Source of the DNA: Diprion similis
Taxonomy: Eukaryota > Arthropoda > Insecta > Hymenoptera > Diprionidae
Direction: 5' to 3'
Length of the DNA stretch: 64,000 nucleotides
Assembly (NCBI RefSeq): GCF_021155765.1
Contig: NC_060112.1
Coordinates: 26,874,001 to 26,938,000, forward strand
Shown: positions 24,094-36,700 of the stretch, piece by piece
Layout: each line of letters begins with the position of its first letter
How positions within the stretch are numbered: position 1 is the stretch's first letter
Notes under the pieces: generated by a model
The model's input: the letters and a program-made list of their open reading frames with translations, nothing else
Told to the model about the DNA's origin: nothing
Database searches by the model: none
Program-made: the position numbers and the translations under genes

Positions 24094-24535
24094 AGGGGTA
24101 ACACCGCTCAAGAATTTTGGAATAACATCCAGTTATTCCAAATATCAACAATTAACTTCTTGTTTTTTGGCCAAAAAACGATTCATTTTTTCAAAAGTGT
24201 ACCATTTCGACCAAATTTGATTAAAAAACACCCTCTGTCATTCCATAAGCAATATTATATAGATTATATAATTTTTTGGTTTTTGTTCCAGGCCTTATAC
24301 TCTACGAGAAATCCGTCCTTCCAGCTCCAGTGAAGGAGGTTGCAAAAAAGGCGATTTCAAATATTGGCTCTGTCGCCACCATTTTACATCAAAATGAAGA
24401 TAAAATTTTTTTTTAATACATTAAAATGTGTTAAAGAAACCCTCTAAAAAGAGATCATAATTCTTTTCCATACTCTGAAAATAAATCATCAAAGTTGGGT
24501 CTTCTCTTCGGCCGTTAGAGTGGTGTTGACCCTTA
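24094..24535. mobile_element. MITE-like element with imperfect terminal inverted repeats
   Basis: The left end AAGGGGTAACACCGCTC and the right end GAGTGGTGTTGACCCTT are inverted repeats matching at 14 of 17 positions. The ~442-bp interior has no coding capacity. It contains an 11-bp perfect hairpin (24116-24126 with 24132-24142) and an 18-bp perfect palindrome (24162-24179). The homologous flank upstream of pseudogene B lacks this block at the matching position, which supports insertion. I cannot define the target-site duplication, so superfamily and exact ends are uncertain. Confidence 0.45.
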
Positions 24536-26589
24536 AATTATTGAAAAACTGGACGAACAGAAAACCTTCGGTCTTATATACAACAGGTACGATCGGATGA
24601 TCCCCAATATCTTAGTTCAGGTTACAAGATGCTCGAATAAGGGAAACTGGCGCAAATTTTCGCACAATAAAATTTTCTCTATGCAATCATCTATTTGTGC
24701 TTATTATAAAAAAGTTTTATTATTGATCCGGTTAGTAATACCTTTAATTGTGCAATTCCCAGAGTCCCACTTCCATACGCACTACTGTCACGGTGTATAA
24801 CACAATGAAAAACTGATAACTGGTTGCTGTCGGCACGAGGAACGTGCCAGATCACAATGAGCATACGATCGACGTGCCTGACGAACTCAGAGTTGCCATT
24901 AATCTATGTTGTCCCCCTCCAGCAAAATTTGCTATCTGAACGTTTGCGAATTCTAGCACGTGATCATTATTACTGCGGCCAACAATTACTACTGGCAGTA
25001 GTCCAGTAGTTATATACATCTGCAACGAATAACGAACCCGGTAGTTGAACTTTAACAGTAATTGTAACGTGTGAAAAAAGCTGCAAAAAAGTGGATCGTC
25101 AAAGTTTTCGCAAGTTATCGCAAAGAAAAAACATTTTACCGCTTGTCTTCTTAGGATCGATTCACCTAAGAGTTTCCAAAATATTATTATTTTACAGTAC
25201 ACACTCACCGGTTTGGTAAAATTCTAATCGTCAAGTTCAACTATTACTAAAAATAATCACTTTAGACCAAAGTCCTGAAAACGTTGCATTTAACATTTTT
25301 TTTTACCAATTCTCAATGGCGAAAGAACATTTGGTTAAAAGGGCTGTTGAAAAAATATTTGCACTCTTAGGGAATGGGCGACCTAGAAACTTCCAAGACA
25401 GCACATATATTTGTCGAGGGGCGCTGAAGGCTTAAAAGTATAAATAATTGTAAAAACTGATAGGTGAATCTTAGGCATTTCGTTCTTGAAAAATCGGCAA
25501 TCCAACAACCACCTCCTTCCCCTTTATAAGGGAATGAAACTTGAATATCAAGCATGTTGCGAGTCACAGTGAACCTTGGACTTATATTCGTGCTAAAATA
25601 AGTTGCAGGTGAACTTCTTTTAGCTCCTCCGTCGGAAACTAAAGATGCTCCAAGGTGAAACACTCGGTTATATAACTTCCGGGAACAGGTACTTGAACCA
25701 TGAATATACAATATGTAATTTTAGGAATTTTCTTATAATTCGTGTGCCGCATACGGTTGCCTTTTTCAACGTTATGCGAATAGCACCTACTCACATGTCT
25801 CAAAGATGTTTTTTTTTCATCCTCGTTAACACCTTCGTATTCAAACAATTATCAATACGGGAACAACTCGCCTGTCATTCATGACGCAGCAAAAACACTA
25901 CTACTTTTAGGGTTCTGGGACATGACTTGTCGTTGGCCAGTACATGATGGTAAAGAAAAAAAAGAAGAAAAACTTATTTCGAGTTTGAATTTGCCACGCG
26001 AGGTAATTTATTTTGGACTGTTAAGTAATTATACTAACTCGACTAATAAGAGGTTTACCAGTTTTGCTGAATCATTCATCCTCTGCTGCTTACGAAATAG
26101 ACGCGCATTCCCGTGACGTGCATATATCTCAAATTTAGTTAACAAAAAATGGCACTTACAGACTTTCAAAATTATACTCTTCAATTAGTTCATTGTGTAT
26201 AATTGCATACAAGTTCTAGCTCAAAATTATTGGTAAATTCTGACAGACTACGTAATCCCAAAATGTGACACCTCGGACGTGAGAGTGCAGACTTACAAGC
26301 ATTTACACCTTCATCAGTATAATTTTAATCCTGTATTCCGTAATTTACTCCTTCATCTACCAGATCTTAATGCACGCTTTACAATCTCGACTATTTTTTG
26401 TTAGTAAAAAATCAATAAAAATTCATGAAAGTGTTGGGTAAGAATAGGAACTTCCATCATGTTTACCACAAATACAAGAGGCGATTAAGTAACTTTATGA
26501 TTTTTTAAATAATTTACGTACATATTAGATAATGACGAGTGCCGCCTGACTCACTAATATTAACTCAAACCCAGGAGTTAACCATTTTG
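24536..26589. other. Spacer between the MITE-like block and pseudogene B
   Basis: No supportable gene. Frames on both strands near 24824-25208 and 25367-25711 are open but match nothing I know. Part of 24770-24990 is similar to 28195-28330, including TTGCGAATTCTA followed by a GATCAT block, and so belongs to the P450-flank duplication. Confidence 0.45.
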
Positions 26590-27600
26590 TTTGCGACTGC
26601 ATTGTTCCTCGCTCAATTACCAGGCCAGATTCTGGAAGTTTGTAGCCCACGTTTGCAACTCCGTCAAAAAATGGGACAGAAGGATATTTTCGAATAATTT
26701 TTTGTGAAAACACAACGGAAAACAAAATTCCCACGCTATTTGTCACTGGCAGACTTACCGAAACCTTGCGTATCCTCAGAATCGACCTTTTTTAGCTGAA
26801 CGAATACGTCGATAAGATCTTCTCTACAAACTTCGCTATGCAGTCACGTATTGCAAGTTTCCGTCAAGACCTTTTTAATGAAGTTGGACGAGTCCGTTGA
26901 GAAGAACTTCAACTTCAGTGGAGTAACGAGCCTTGGAATAAAAAAAAAAAGGCGGCGAACTCAGAACCGAATTTGTAGGTGAATTCAAACATGCTTTTTC
27001 CACATGCTCTCAACTATGCTTTTGGATTGTTCAAGCAATTGGTTCTCAAGCCAAAGACGCAGCATGAAATAACATCCGTCGTGAACTGGGCGGCGATCTG
27101 TTTCACTTCAACGATTTTTCCACTTCCTGAAAATATGCGAAGTTGTTGTTACGAATGGAAACACGTGGTGGTGGGTGAATACTGGCCGAGTAAAACCCAC
27201 CTTTCGATTGAAGAGCATTTAAATGAGCGTCGCGGTCCTCGTCTACTGCCAACATCAGGTGGAACATCCGCTTAATTTTTTCAGACGTATTATAAAGACA
27301 GGCGTAATTTTACTGCGCAGAGCCTTCCATCCTGGATTTTTCGAGAGGTATAGATTTCAGGCTCCTATAGGATCGGATTCTGCTGATTTTGCATATCTAT
27401 CGATAAAGTGACTAAAATCTTTAACCAAAATCCGTCGATTGATTTCAGGGTAAAGATGTAGAATCCTATGTAGGAAAGACCTTTCGACTGTTCATACACT
27501 GATTACATTTACATTTTCTCTCTAATACATTTCTTTTCGGCCAATAATTGAAATTTCGTGAGAAATACGACGACGACATCGAGAGCGCGTTTTCACGGCT
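26590..27600 (-). pseudogene. Decayed CYP6-like P450 (pseudogene B)
   Basis: On the - strand, exon 1 remnants run from about 27600: YFSRNFNYWPKRNVLE, then after a degraded gap KNPGWKALRSKITPVF, a frameshift near 27290, and SEKIKRMFHLMLAVDEDRDA with a still usable donor near 27200. Exon 2 lies at about 27120-26756 (TTDVISCCVFGLRTNCLNNP, then a stop, then FEFTYKFGSEFAAF, a homopolymer slip, and REDLIDVFVQLKK). The next recognisable block is an exon 4 remnant at 26710-26600 (RKYPSVPFFDGVANVGYKLP). Exon 3 with the I-helix is missing, and no haem loop or last exon is found. It cannot encode a working enzyme. It is the outermost copy of the array. Confidence 0.85.
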
Positions 27601-30600
27601 GAAGCACAGATACGAAAAAATATTTCCAAAACTCGATATTGCAGTAAGAATTCATTTTTCTTTAATGGTAAGTAAGGAAAGCGTACCGGATCATCGCTGA
27701 AACCAAAAAGATTAGATATCGCAAGCCTACGAGTATAATCGATCACCAAAAATCGTTGAAATAAAGCCTTTCCAATTTGCTGACTGAAACAAAGTTGAGA
27801 CAATAATGTATCATTGGAATAGAAATCAGAATCTCAGAATTATTTCTATTCGTACAAGGAAACTCAGTCTCCCTGGAATTCTGTTTGCTTGTAGTAATTC
27901 ATGAATTTGACACTGACGATCTATTAATTACAGAAAATATTTTCTATACAATTATTTGCATCTTCAAATCGATAAATCAAGCCAGGTGATTTGTTAATCA
28001 TAATCGGTTGATTAAAAAGAAAAATAAATATCCAAAGTTGTCAAGTCGGTGTCACTTGAATCCGAACCTTCTATATTTGCGATACGATTTAACCAAGCCA
28101 TTATCACGAGAACTGATAAGGAGAATTTTTTTCCTTACTCTTGGCAGTCCTTTTTGTATGGCTTACGATTATTCACTCACCAGATATCACCTTCGCAGGT
28201 GCTTCGGTCACGGTTCCAACAAAATGAACAAATAAGAATAATCACCTCGCACTTTCAATGCACAGTAACTGAATCTGTAGTTTGCACTTGCTTGCGAATT
28301 CTATCGCATGATCATCAGCATCGTACCAAACAACCTTCATGGATACACGTATGGAGGGGATTTTTTATCTACTTTTACTTCGCTACTATACATTACTCTG
28401 AAGCATTCCGTGACTTATGTAGGCATTAAAGAGCAAAGAACTTTTTTTAATCCACCGATAAGTTATCCTTAAAACTCTCCAGTGAAAAGATTCCTCGAAG
28501 ATAATTTACGTGACACTTTTCATAATCTACATTTTCAAGTTCAAACTCACCCATTTCGTAAACTGTAAATAAATATAATACTCGCGGTTGTTGAAATAAT
28601 TGCGCAACCTATCCGGTAAAGTTAATGCAAATAAAGAAAAATCGGCTCCAAAGCACCACTTGCGTCTAATTTTTCGTAAATGCTTCAAGTATTGAACATA
28701 TTTCAAGAACTTGATTATTATGAATTCTAGATGTATTGATGTATGTATTTCATGAATTCTGCAGGCATCTACGTAACCGTTGATCGTACGGTGAAAATAG
28801 AAAAAACGGATCAACATAAAACTAGGATTTCGAAGCTCGTCGGAGTTTACTGTCAGTAATTCTTGTGTCCAGAATGTCTTTCAGCGTTAAGATTTTCACT
28901 GCTAAACTTGCATCCCCCCCATAACGGGTCAGAACAAAAATGTTGTCTCAAATATTAAGAAACCCATTAAACTGTCTCCGTCCATTGGGTCACATACGGA
29001 ATAAAACCGTCAAGTAAATTTTACTTCTATTTATTAGTGCTACACATCTGCGTTTGGCTATATTCACTTTGGAGGGGTCATATATGCGAAGGGATGAATA
29101 GGTAGTAGCTTCATCTAGGTAATATTTTAATATTGTCTTAATCGGTGAGATTATTTGAATTTTTTAGGAATGTTCCCATATTCAGAAGTATCTTTGAATG
29201 TCACCTTAAAAATCTGAGAAATTTATTTGAATATTGAATGAGGTATTTTTTCTGAAAACCAGCTACGAAGACTTTCTTGATTGGATGAAGAACGGTTAAA
29301 TCGTTTTCTCTACTTGACGCTCATCGCTGTTTGGATTATAAACAATCATAAATGAAGTATCGAATATAAATTGGTGTGCGCTCTCAAGGCCAGCCAATGT
29401 CGTCACTTGCAGTTATAGAATATATACTTATGATTTACATATATGTATGCGTGTATGTAACACGGCATGGCGTCGACATCTCACTCTGGATATAAAATAT
29501 ATAATTATATATTTTCGCAATCGGTCTACGCAGTTATTACTCCGCACTTAGCAACTGGCTGCTACTTCAGCAAATTCGTATCTTGTTTGATACTTCGACC
29601 ATATGATTATATGAGATTGATCGTCTTTCGGCACAAAGTGCAGCCTTGAGTCTAGGGATAATGTCAAAAATAATAGCACACGTATCGTAATAATTATTTA
29701 GAGACTACCACACACAAAGTATTCGTTTCTTCGCCCATACAAGATACTAATAGCGATGAAGCTAAAGAAAAACTTATTCGTTTTTATCCGCATCTTACTA
29801 CTAGACTTGACCATCTACCTTAATTTTTTGTTTCAAATATAACCAGCTGACATGCTACAAAACGAATCATTCAGTGATTTCTCACCAATTATACGCTGTG
29901 ATCAATTTTTCTTCTAATTCAATAGTATTTATCGAGTACATATTGGTGACATTATTCATCAAGATTTTATACTTGAACGTCGTTCAATAATTAATAAGTT
30001 GACCTTCGAAATTTACCAGGACTTGTTCGAAAATTAAAAAAAACGACAGTAACGAAACCGAGTCTACAGGAATATGTTGTCAATAATCGATTGTTTTTTA
30101 GTATAATTTAGCATGTATGCTTATAGGCCTCGCAGGCAAGTAGCAGATTATGTTACGAAAAGTCGATATGACTCATGGTTGAGTTAACAACCTACAAGAG
30201 TACATCCGTACTATCATCAACTGAACACTTGGCTCTCGAAGGGATACTTTCGAGACTTTCTTACCGGCTGCGATTCGTTACTGAGTTGCCGGCTATCGAC
30301 AATGTCGGAATCTACTCTTAGAATACAGATTTCTGCAATCCGACACATTTTCAACCGACGATCATGGAGACCGAATCATCTGACAATATCAGTAATGGTG
30401 CAGCGGCCGTCGCTGGGTAACGTCCAGAGTGTCGGTACATTACCGACAATTTACCCCAAGAGTCGTATCATGTATCCTCAATCGAATCATGGAGTTTTGT
30501 AGCGCGAATCTTATAAATCTGATTCAAGAGTAGTAAAGCAAGTGAATAATGCCCTGAAGTGAACAAGAGATTTGTTAGTGGAGCTTGATAGCGTTGAGCT

Positions 30601-30708
30601 GTATGAACGATGAGTGACGTATTTTTAATTATTCTAATAATTTCTTCATATCGAGGTTACATACCAATAGATAACGTGAAGAATACTTGACAACAGATTG
30701 AGGAGACT
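27601..30708. other. DNA upstream of the P450 array
   Basis: AT-rich, with no gene I can support. It includes the flank duplication (about 27860-28010 and 28195-28330). Frames at 28008-28429 and 28527-28817 have no family signature; the first overlaps duplicated P450-flanking DNA, which argues against it being a gene. Confidence 0.45.
27860..28010 (+). repeat. Duplicated P450 5'-flank segment, copy B
   Basis: Partner of 23945-24090; same order of conserved blocks upstream of P450 exon 1. The MITE-like block that follows copy A is absent after this copy. Confidence 0.6.
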
Positions 30709-30740
30709 TATAAAATCAAGGCGGCACTTCAATTCACGAT
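30709..30740 (+). promoter_or_regulatory. Candidate TATA-type core promoter
   Basis: A canonical TATAAAA at 30709-30715 is followed about 26 bp later by a CA that could serve as the start site (near 30735). About 84 bp further on is an ATG followed by an in-frame short exon with a GT donor. No factor sites are assigned. Confidence 0.35.
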
Positions 30741-30818
30741 TCCTCGCACAATTCACAGTTATCAGAAGCGTATAGTGTTCGGATAGATCATAGCTGTCAA
30801 CCGAGTTTGGCTCACGCG

Positions 30819-31067
30819 ATGACAGAACTAAACAACACAGCCGCTTTCATAGAGGTATGCATTGGGTGTATTGACGCCCGAGGGTGAATCCATCGACTCG
30901 TGAATTAGGCATGAGGTAGTTGATGAACATTTCCCCAGACTATGCCATCCATAATAACACATGATCGGATTGCGTCACCTTCCCGTTTCGTCCGATTCAA
31001 CCTAGTTATTGGCCTGAACCTCGCCGTCTGTGCTGCACCGACGTACAAAGTAAAGATGAACTGGTAA
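30819..31067 (+). CDS. Candidate two-exon small peptide gene, unidentified
   Basis: The ATG at 30819 opens 12 codons (MTELNNTAAFIE) ending at a GTATGC donor at 30855. An 84-bp intron would end at CCCCAG (30938). The second exon continues in phase for 42 codons to TAA at 31065-31067, giving 54 residues with one hydrophobic stretch (FNLVIGLNLAVCAA) and an Asn-Asn-Thr glycosylation-type site near the N-terminus. A second possible donor (GTAAAG at 31050) could instead lead to more exons beyond. I recognise no family. Support is limited to TATA box, spacing, splice sites and phase; it may be the first exons of a larger membrane-protein gene or chance. Confidence 0.22.
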
Positions 31068-32867
31068 CGCGGGAAGCACTCGATTTCTATCAAAGCCTCA
31101 CTTTTAGCAGCCTGGCATTGCATTCCTCTCGATTAGATCCACTACATCATAAATTACGGCAAGTAGCAGCCACGAGAATATCTGCCGTTTGATTTCCATT
31201 GCTGAATCGGAAGCGAAACTCAAAGTCGAAGACGAAACATCGAAATCTCGAAGCATTGTTGACATTTTATTCGCGTGATGATTGGATGGGCGGGAAGATT
31301 GCTAAATATTGTGTTTTGGACTTGGCTGTCAATGCGTGACAGTTTGTATAACGGAACGAAGAAATTATCATCATCGATAATCAGAAGTTAAGTTCATTGT
31401 GATGGGTAGAAGGCAAATGCAATTTATATCTGATAATAATGACGTTGAGAAAAAATGATTGCGTACGGAAAAGTAATTTGAAAAATTTAGCAGCAAAAAA
31501 TATGAAAAACAGAACCTACAGAAAAAACATTCCTGGTGTATAAAAGCACTGTTAAAAATGGTTGTGGCTTGACTGCACATTTACTGTACAAAAGAGTTGT
31601 CAATTTACGAAATCGGGCTGCAAATTTATAAACTCGTTTCAGCGACGTAAATTACTATGTATTTGTGTTAAATTGAAAGCGAAAATTTTTGATTTTACTA
31701 AAATATATAGAAAAAACACGAAAAAGTAATTCGAATTTACTAAATTGTGTAGTAAATAAATTGTATTTGTGTATTGAATAAACGGTAAATGCATGATGAA
31801 TTCCCTGTACCGTATCCAGATAAAGTGTTAACGATATCATCTGTCATCGCATAAGTTAACGGAAATCATCGTTACCGGATCTGGAAACACCGAGTGAAAG
31901 AGAAAATAAGACAAACGAGATTCACAGAATTATAATTTGTGAAAATCTTTTGTAGTGGTGGAATTGATTTGTTGAAGGAAAGCGTACTTATTCGAAAAAC
32001 AGAAATTATTTCAACAGATTTATAAAACTAATGTAACAACGTTCGACAGAATTTTCTTTAACGAATTTGAAACGAAATACCTTGTATGCCACTGTGCACA
32101 CGTGACGAGGTTCCCATGCAGCTAACGGAGCAAAGACGTCTGTATTGTCCCTGTCGGATTTCAAGTCGACGATTAAGACGTCCGAATAATCGCGAACAAC
32201 TTTCACCGGGGAAATACAGCGTCGGTGGATGATTGGGGCGATTTTCACGTTAACCATGAATGTTTGGTGAACGAAATTGACGAATCGAGCGCCGCGACGT
32301 AGCTTGGCGCCCGGGATGCAAGGGGGTAGCTGTAAGATCGCCATTAAGCTAGATTACGTTTCAGGGGGCGGATCGTGGTTGGAAATTACACGAGACCAAT
32401 AACTGTTCCCGACGACTCCGTACGACGTGATCTTCGACGAATTGTGGATCCGAGGCAGAATATTCCAGCGGTATCCGCTACGTGATCCTCGAGGCCTTCG
32501 AATCTCTAGCAACGTCGACTGCGCCCCCCTCATCCGAATCCTGACTCCCAGGCTCCTACATCCACACGCGTGCATACCACGAAAGCACCCCTTTTACGAG
32601 GCATTTAACGGGTGTTTCCCATTTGCCGATAAATTTTATATAATTTTCACCATCACAATTAGATCATTTATCATTCATTGGCACAAGTCTTCGTTGTCTT
32701 CTTTCGTCTTGAGTGACGAAGCCAACGTTTAAGTGAAAGATGAAACGGATACCTGAATCAGACGTGAATCGGCAGATCAGATTTGACCACTCTTACTCAT
32801 TTTTCAGACAAACTTATTCCGAGATTTTGAAAAACCTTTTTCTCAAAGACAATCCTACGAAGCTTTA
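31068..32867. other. Non-coding or unassigned DNA
   Basis: I see no exon or RNA gene here. The GC content appears to rise toward the right end. Confidence 0.4.
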
Positions 32868-33784
32868 TTGAACCGAAAGTGTTTCGCTGCTCGACTGGAC
32901 TTCTTCAACAGTAATACCCGGACTCGCGGCATAGCTAAGAAGCTTCGGTCTGTCGACGCCGGGCAGCGAAATATGATATTCGGTCGGTCCTGGACCAATT
33001 CTGGTGAAAGTTTGTCGATCTGGCATGGGAAAGGAGGACCGAGTATCGATGGGGGGGAGGCTCCTCTGGGAGCGCGCGGATCTCCAGCGTCCCGAGCAAC
33101 AGTTTTGTTTGCCGGTGCAGGTTGCGTGGTGACAGCGGTACGAAAATTCCTAGGTAAGTCAATATTTTAAAGGCTGGCCAAAGAGCAACGAGCCTAAATA
33201 ATTTCACGCGAGTAGAAATTGACGCGGAGAAGAATTCGACGACTCCGGGAGGACCCTCGGCCCTCGGCAGACGTCGAGAGGGAGACACGTACGCACTTAA
33301 CATGTATACGCAACGAGATGACCCTTTTCAAACTTGGGATGAAACGGGCCTTCGCCGGCTTACAATTTTCATTCAATCGCCGGACAGACACGCGTGTGAG
33401 TTGCCGCATCTTTCGGACAACTGAGAGTCTGAATTGGCTTGAATCAACTCGTGAATTACCGGGTAACGAATCCCGTGCTCTTCTGCCTCCGTCTCGCCGA
33501 TCGGCACACGGTTTCAATTGAAATGATAAAATTTGAATTTGAATCGAAAGGCAAGCCCCGACGAATTCTTTGTCGAATCGAGGGATACAGCTCTTTTGGC
33601 GCGTTGTTATTGTTTTCTTTTTCTCATTCTCATTCTCATTCTCATTCCAGACCCGGAAGAGCGCGTCTTGACCAAAGGTCCTCGGCCCTCGCTCGAGCAA
33701 CCCTTTATTATTCGACCCACCCGACGATCACCTTCCTTTACCTGCATTCAGCTACGGTCCACGCGCTTCGCGATGACCCTGTGA
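32868..33784 (+). CDS. Candidate two-exon frame joined by strong splice sites, unidentified
   Basis: An open frame from the ATG at 32868 reaches a strong donor (CTAG then GTAAGT) with the exon ending at 33153. A long pyrimidine tract made of TTCTCA hexamers ends in CCAG at 33650. Joining them makes one codon across the junction and keeps the frame to a TGA at 33782-33784, giving about 139 residues. The peptide is Arg/Ser-rich, has no domain I know and no signal peptide. The splice signals may belong to a non-coding RNA instead, or the frame may be chance. Confidence 0.15.
33621..33647 (+). repeat. TTCTCA hexamer microsatellite
   Basis: About four and a half perfect copies of TTCTCA end immediately before a CCAG, so the repeat reads as an ideal polypyrimidine tract of a splice acceptor. 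Confidence 0.9.
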
Positions 33785-36700
33785 CCCGGTACCCGACACC
33801 CTTGTCAGCTGCATTGCCTCGAAAAGACAACTCAGATTGTGCTTCTAACGGTTTCGTCGTCATCTTTACGAATCCTCCTGAAAAACTTTATCTATTTTTT
33901 AATTTCAAATCTGACTCGATTACCAATTAGTTTCAATTCGGAGTAATCGTAACCGAGGTTATTAGTTTCCAGCGTTGCGTTGATTTTACGCCTCTCCGAC
34001 GGGCTGACCGAAGCAATTTTATTACACTTCTCGCAGTACTTTGGCGAGTTGCGCGTTTTCTTTTTCCAACTTACTACAATCCTTGTAACTGTAACTCAGA
34101 CTGTAAATTATACCTTTGATACAATAACTCGCCGCAGCACCGTAGTAACTTTAACATTAAACTGCGCCAGTCCTTAAACGTCCCGGATATTGTAGTGAAT
34201 CCAACAGCATTTTTTCCTTTCATAGTTTCTGTGAATTTCATTTCACTTCAATTGTAAATTATGTTGATAATAACATATCTTCTTTCGCCCATTAAACAAT
34301 ACTTGTTCGTTTGAGCTCTCATAGCTGGTTCCCTCGGAATCGAGGCATGGTACCATACCTGATCGGTGCATGACCGCGATGGAGTCGCGTAACGCTCGTC
34401 CGTTTAACAAAGCGACCTGCAGGGTATATTTTCAGTGAATCAAGACGGACAGAAAAATACTGTGTATCCTTCGTCGTGAGATACGAGGATCAAACGAGGG
34501 GTTTACACGTACTAAAGTGCCCTTACGAATCGTATCTAATTTCTGCCAGCAAGAATTCACATGGGCCGAGGGGTCAGTTCGACCGTCGTCTCGGCCGCAT
34601 TGGCTCTGCGTAACGCAGGGCTGTCCGAAAGGGTGACTAAAATTTATAACAGAAAATACATGCAATAAAATGTGTCGCAAGGACGTGCGGGACACGCAAT
34701 ACCTGTACCTGGACGAAAGGGGCCCGTGCAAGGGCCGACCCGGAGGATCGTTTAAATTCCTCTTTGATTTAAATATTATCATGTCAGAGGGGTGGGGGTA
34801 ATGCATTTATAATTGTATACGGGGGGCGGGGCGGGTCATCGGTCGGACATCACTGACCCTTCAAGTGACCCGTGGATTGACCCCCGGAATCGACCTGCAC
34901 CCGGTCCTTCGGCAATCCTACCTGCACCCTACCTTGCATCATCGCATAAGGCCCGTGGCACGGGCCCTTACCTCCCTCCTCTGCAGGTCCCTTCCTGTGG
35001 GGGATGATTCGCTCATTTTATGCTTCGGGAATGGAAGCAGGAAACGGATTATTGGAAGGGAGTCGTCAAAGAGTACCTAGATTTGTATCTATATATAGGT
35101 ACCAGCGGAATTTCGACGATCGACACAAGTTTCGTATTTTTTCTTTTTTGTTTTATCATTTATACAATGTTATTTTTGAGAGCCGGCTGACAGAAAGTAT
35201 ATTGTTTGATGTTTTGTTTTTTGTTTTCGAACGTAACGTACAACGATAAAAAATATTAGCGATAAATAAGTATGCGAATAAAAAATCATGGCAATTGTGA
35301 AACTTCCTTCGATATTTTCCCAAATTTTTGACAATCATTTTGCACGAAGCTTTTTCACCCTCACCACTTTCGGCAAGTAAAAAAAATAATTTACAGAGTG
35401 TGGTCCACTTGGCCACGGTCGGTTTGACGTGAAAATCGGCATGTAAGTTCGAAACGAAGTGGAAATAGGCGAGGCAACTCGGTGGATCCCCGCGGAGGGA
35501 AGGTCGAGGATCGGACAGTGCGTCGGAAAAGCAGTTCGAGCGTTCTAATTTCCTAAGACGTTGCAATATAACGGTTAAAACGAAATTAAAACGGTACGAA
35601 CCCTCCGGCTCCCGATCTCAGTGGGTCTTTCTAATTGTTTGGGAGGCCGACATACATACCGTGTATAAATTTGCGACCGTCCATCGTCCTGCAACCCCTT
35701 TTCCTCGCGTCGCCGTCCACGCTCACTCGCACGGTTATTTCTGCGTACCAACACCCGGACATACATATAATACGAATGTATAACGTTTCCATACGTATAA
35801 CGCGCACGTAGACGTACACCTTGATACTATTATTATTGTCCTTGCATTATGATTATTATCATTATTTTACGCGGCGTCCAGGCTCCACGGGGTGGGCAGC
35901 GAGGCTCGGCTTTGTTCTTCTAATTTATGCCCAGGTCTTTGTCTCTTTCTCCTCTCCTCTCCTCTCTCTTTTGCTCCAACCCTCCCTTCCTCCCTTGCCG
36001 AGTGTCGCGCGCAATGCCTCATGCATGCCGCTTCATACATCACAAGTGAGTTATAGAGTCCAACGCACTAAATCTTTCCTCATAATTGAATTATTGCCGA
36101 ATTTCGGGCCAACGAATTACGAATGACCAGACGCGAGGTGCTGGACTCCCTTTTGTTCGACCCAAGAATAGCCCTACGAATCACGGATACGCGTTGTGCT
36201 AATGTTTATTTAAAACTAGCTTGCTTCTCTGCAACCGTACTGCCCTAAACCATCCTCGGAATCCCACACTCGATCGGCCATCTATCTCCAGCTATTTTTA
36301 TTCGCTCGGAATGGCAGTCAGTCTGGCCATTATGGGTGAAATTCGTTCTCTTGGTCTTTGCTAGTATTACAATCCAATCCTTGGATCAATTTTCTCGTCG
36401 CAGGCATCTAGATCGCTACAGATTTTGGGATATGCCTGAAACTAGTACACCTCGGGTAGATATTCAGTCGATGTCGTCTTCGGGGTTTTCGGGCCCGAAG
36501 GTGATTCGAGTTTGAATAACGGCCATGCGGCTGCGCGGACAGACCAGACAGTGGTTAACACAATTAAACGTCTTCTTCGGCTTCTCTTGGACCTGGTGAC
36601 CCTAGGGGCAACCCGAAATTAATATTCAAATCCTGAGGAACCACGCGCGCACCGGGGCTCGGAGCTAACGGCGACCATCTCCAACGGCCAAGTGCCTCCG

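Noticed and set aside
33194..33700. 168-codon - strand frame
   Set aside because: Includes the Asn-Glu repeat made by the TTCTCA microsatellite and overlaps a better-supported + strand splice model.
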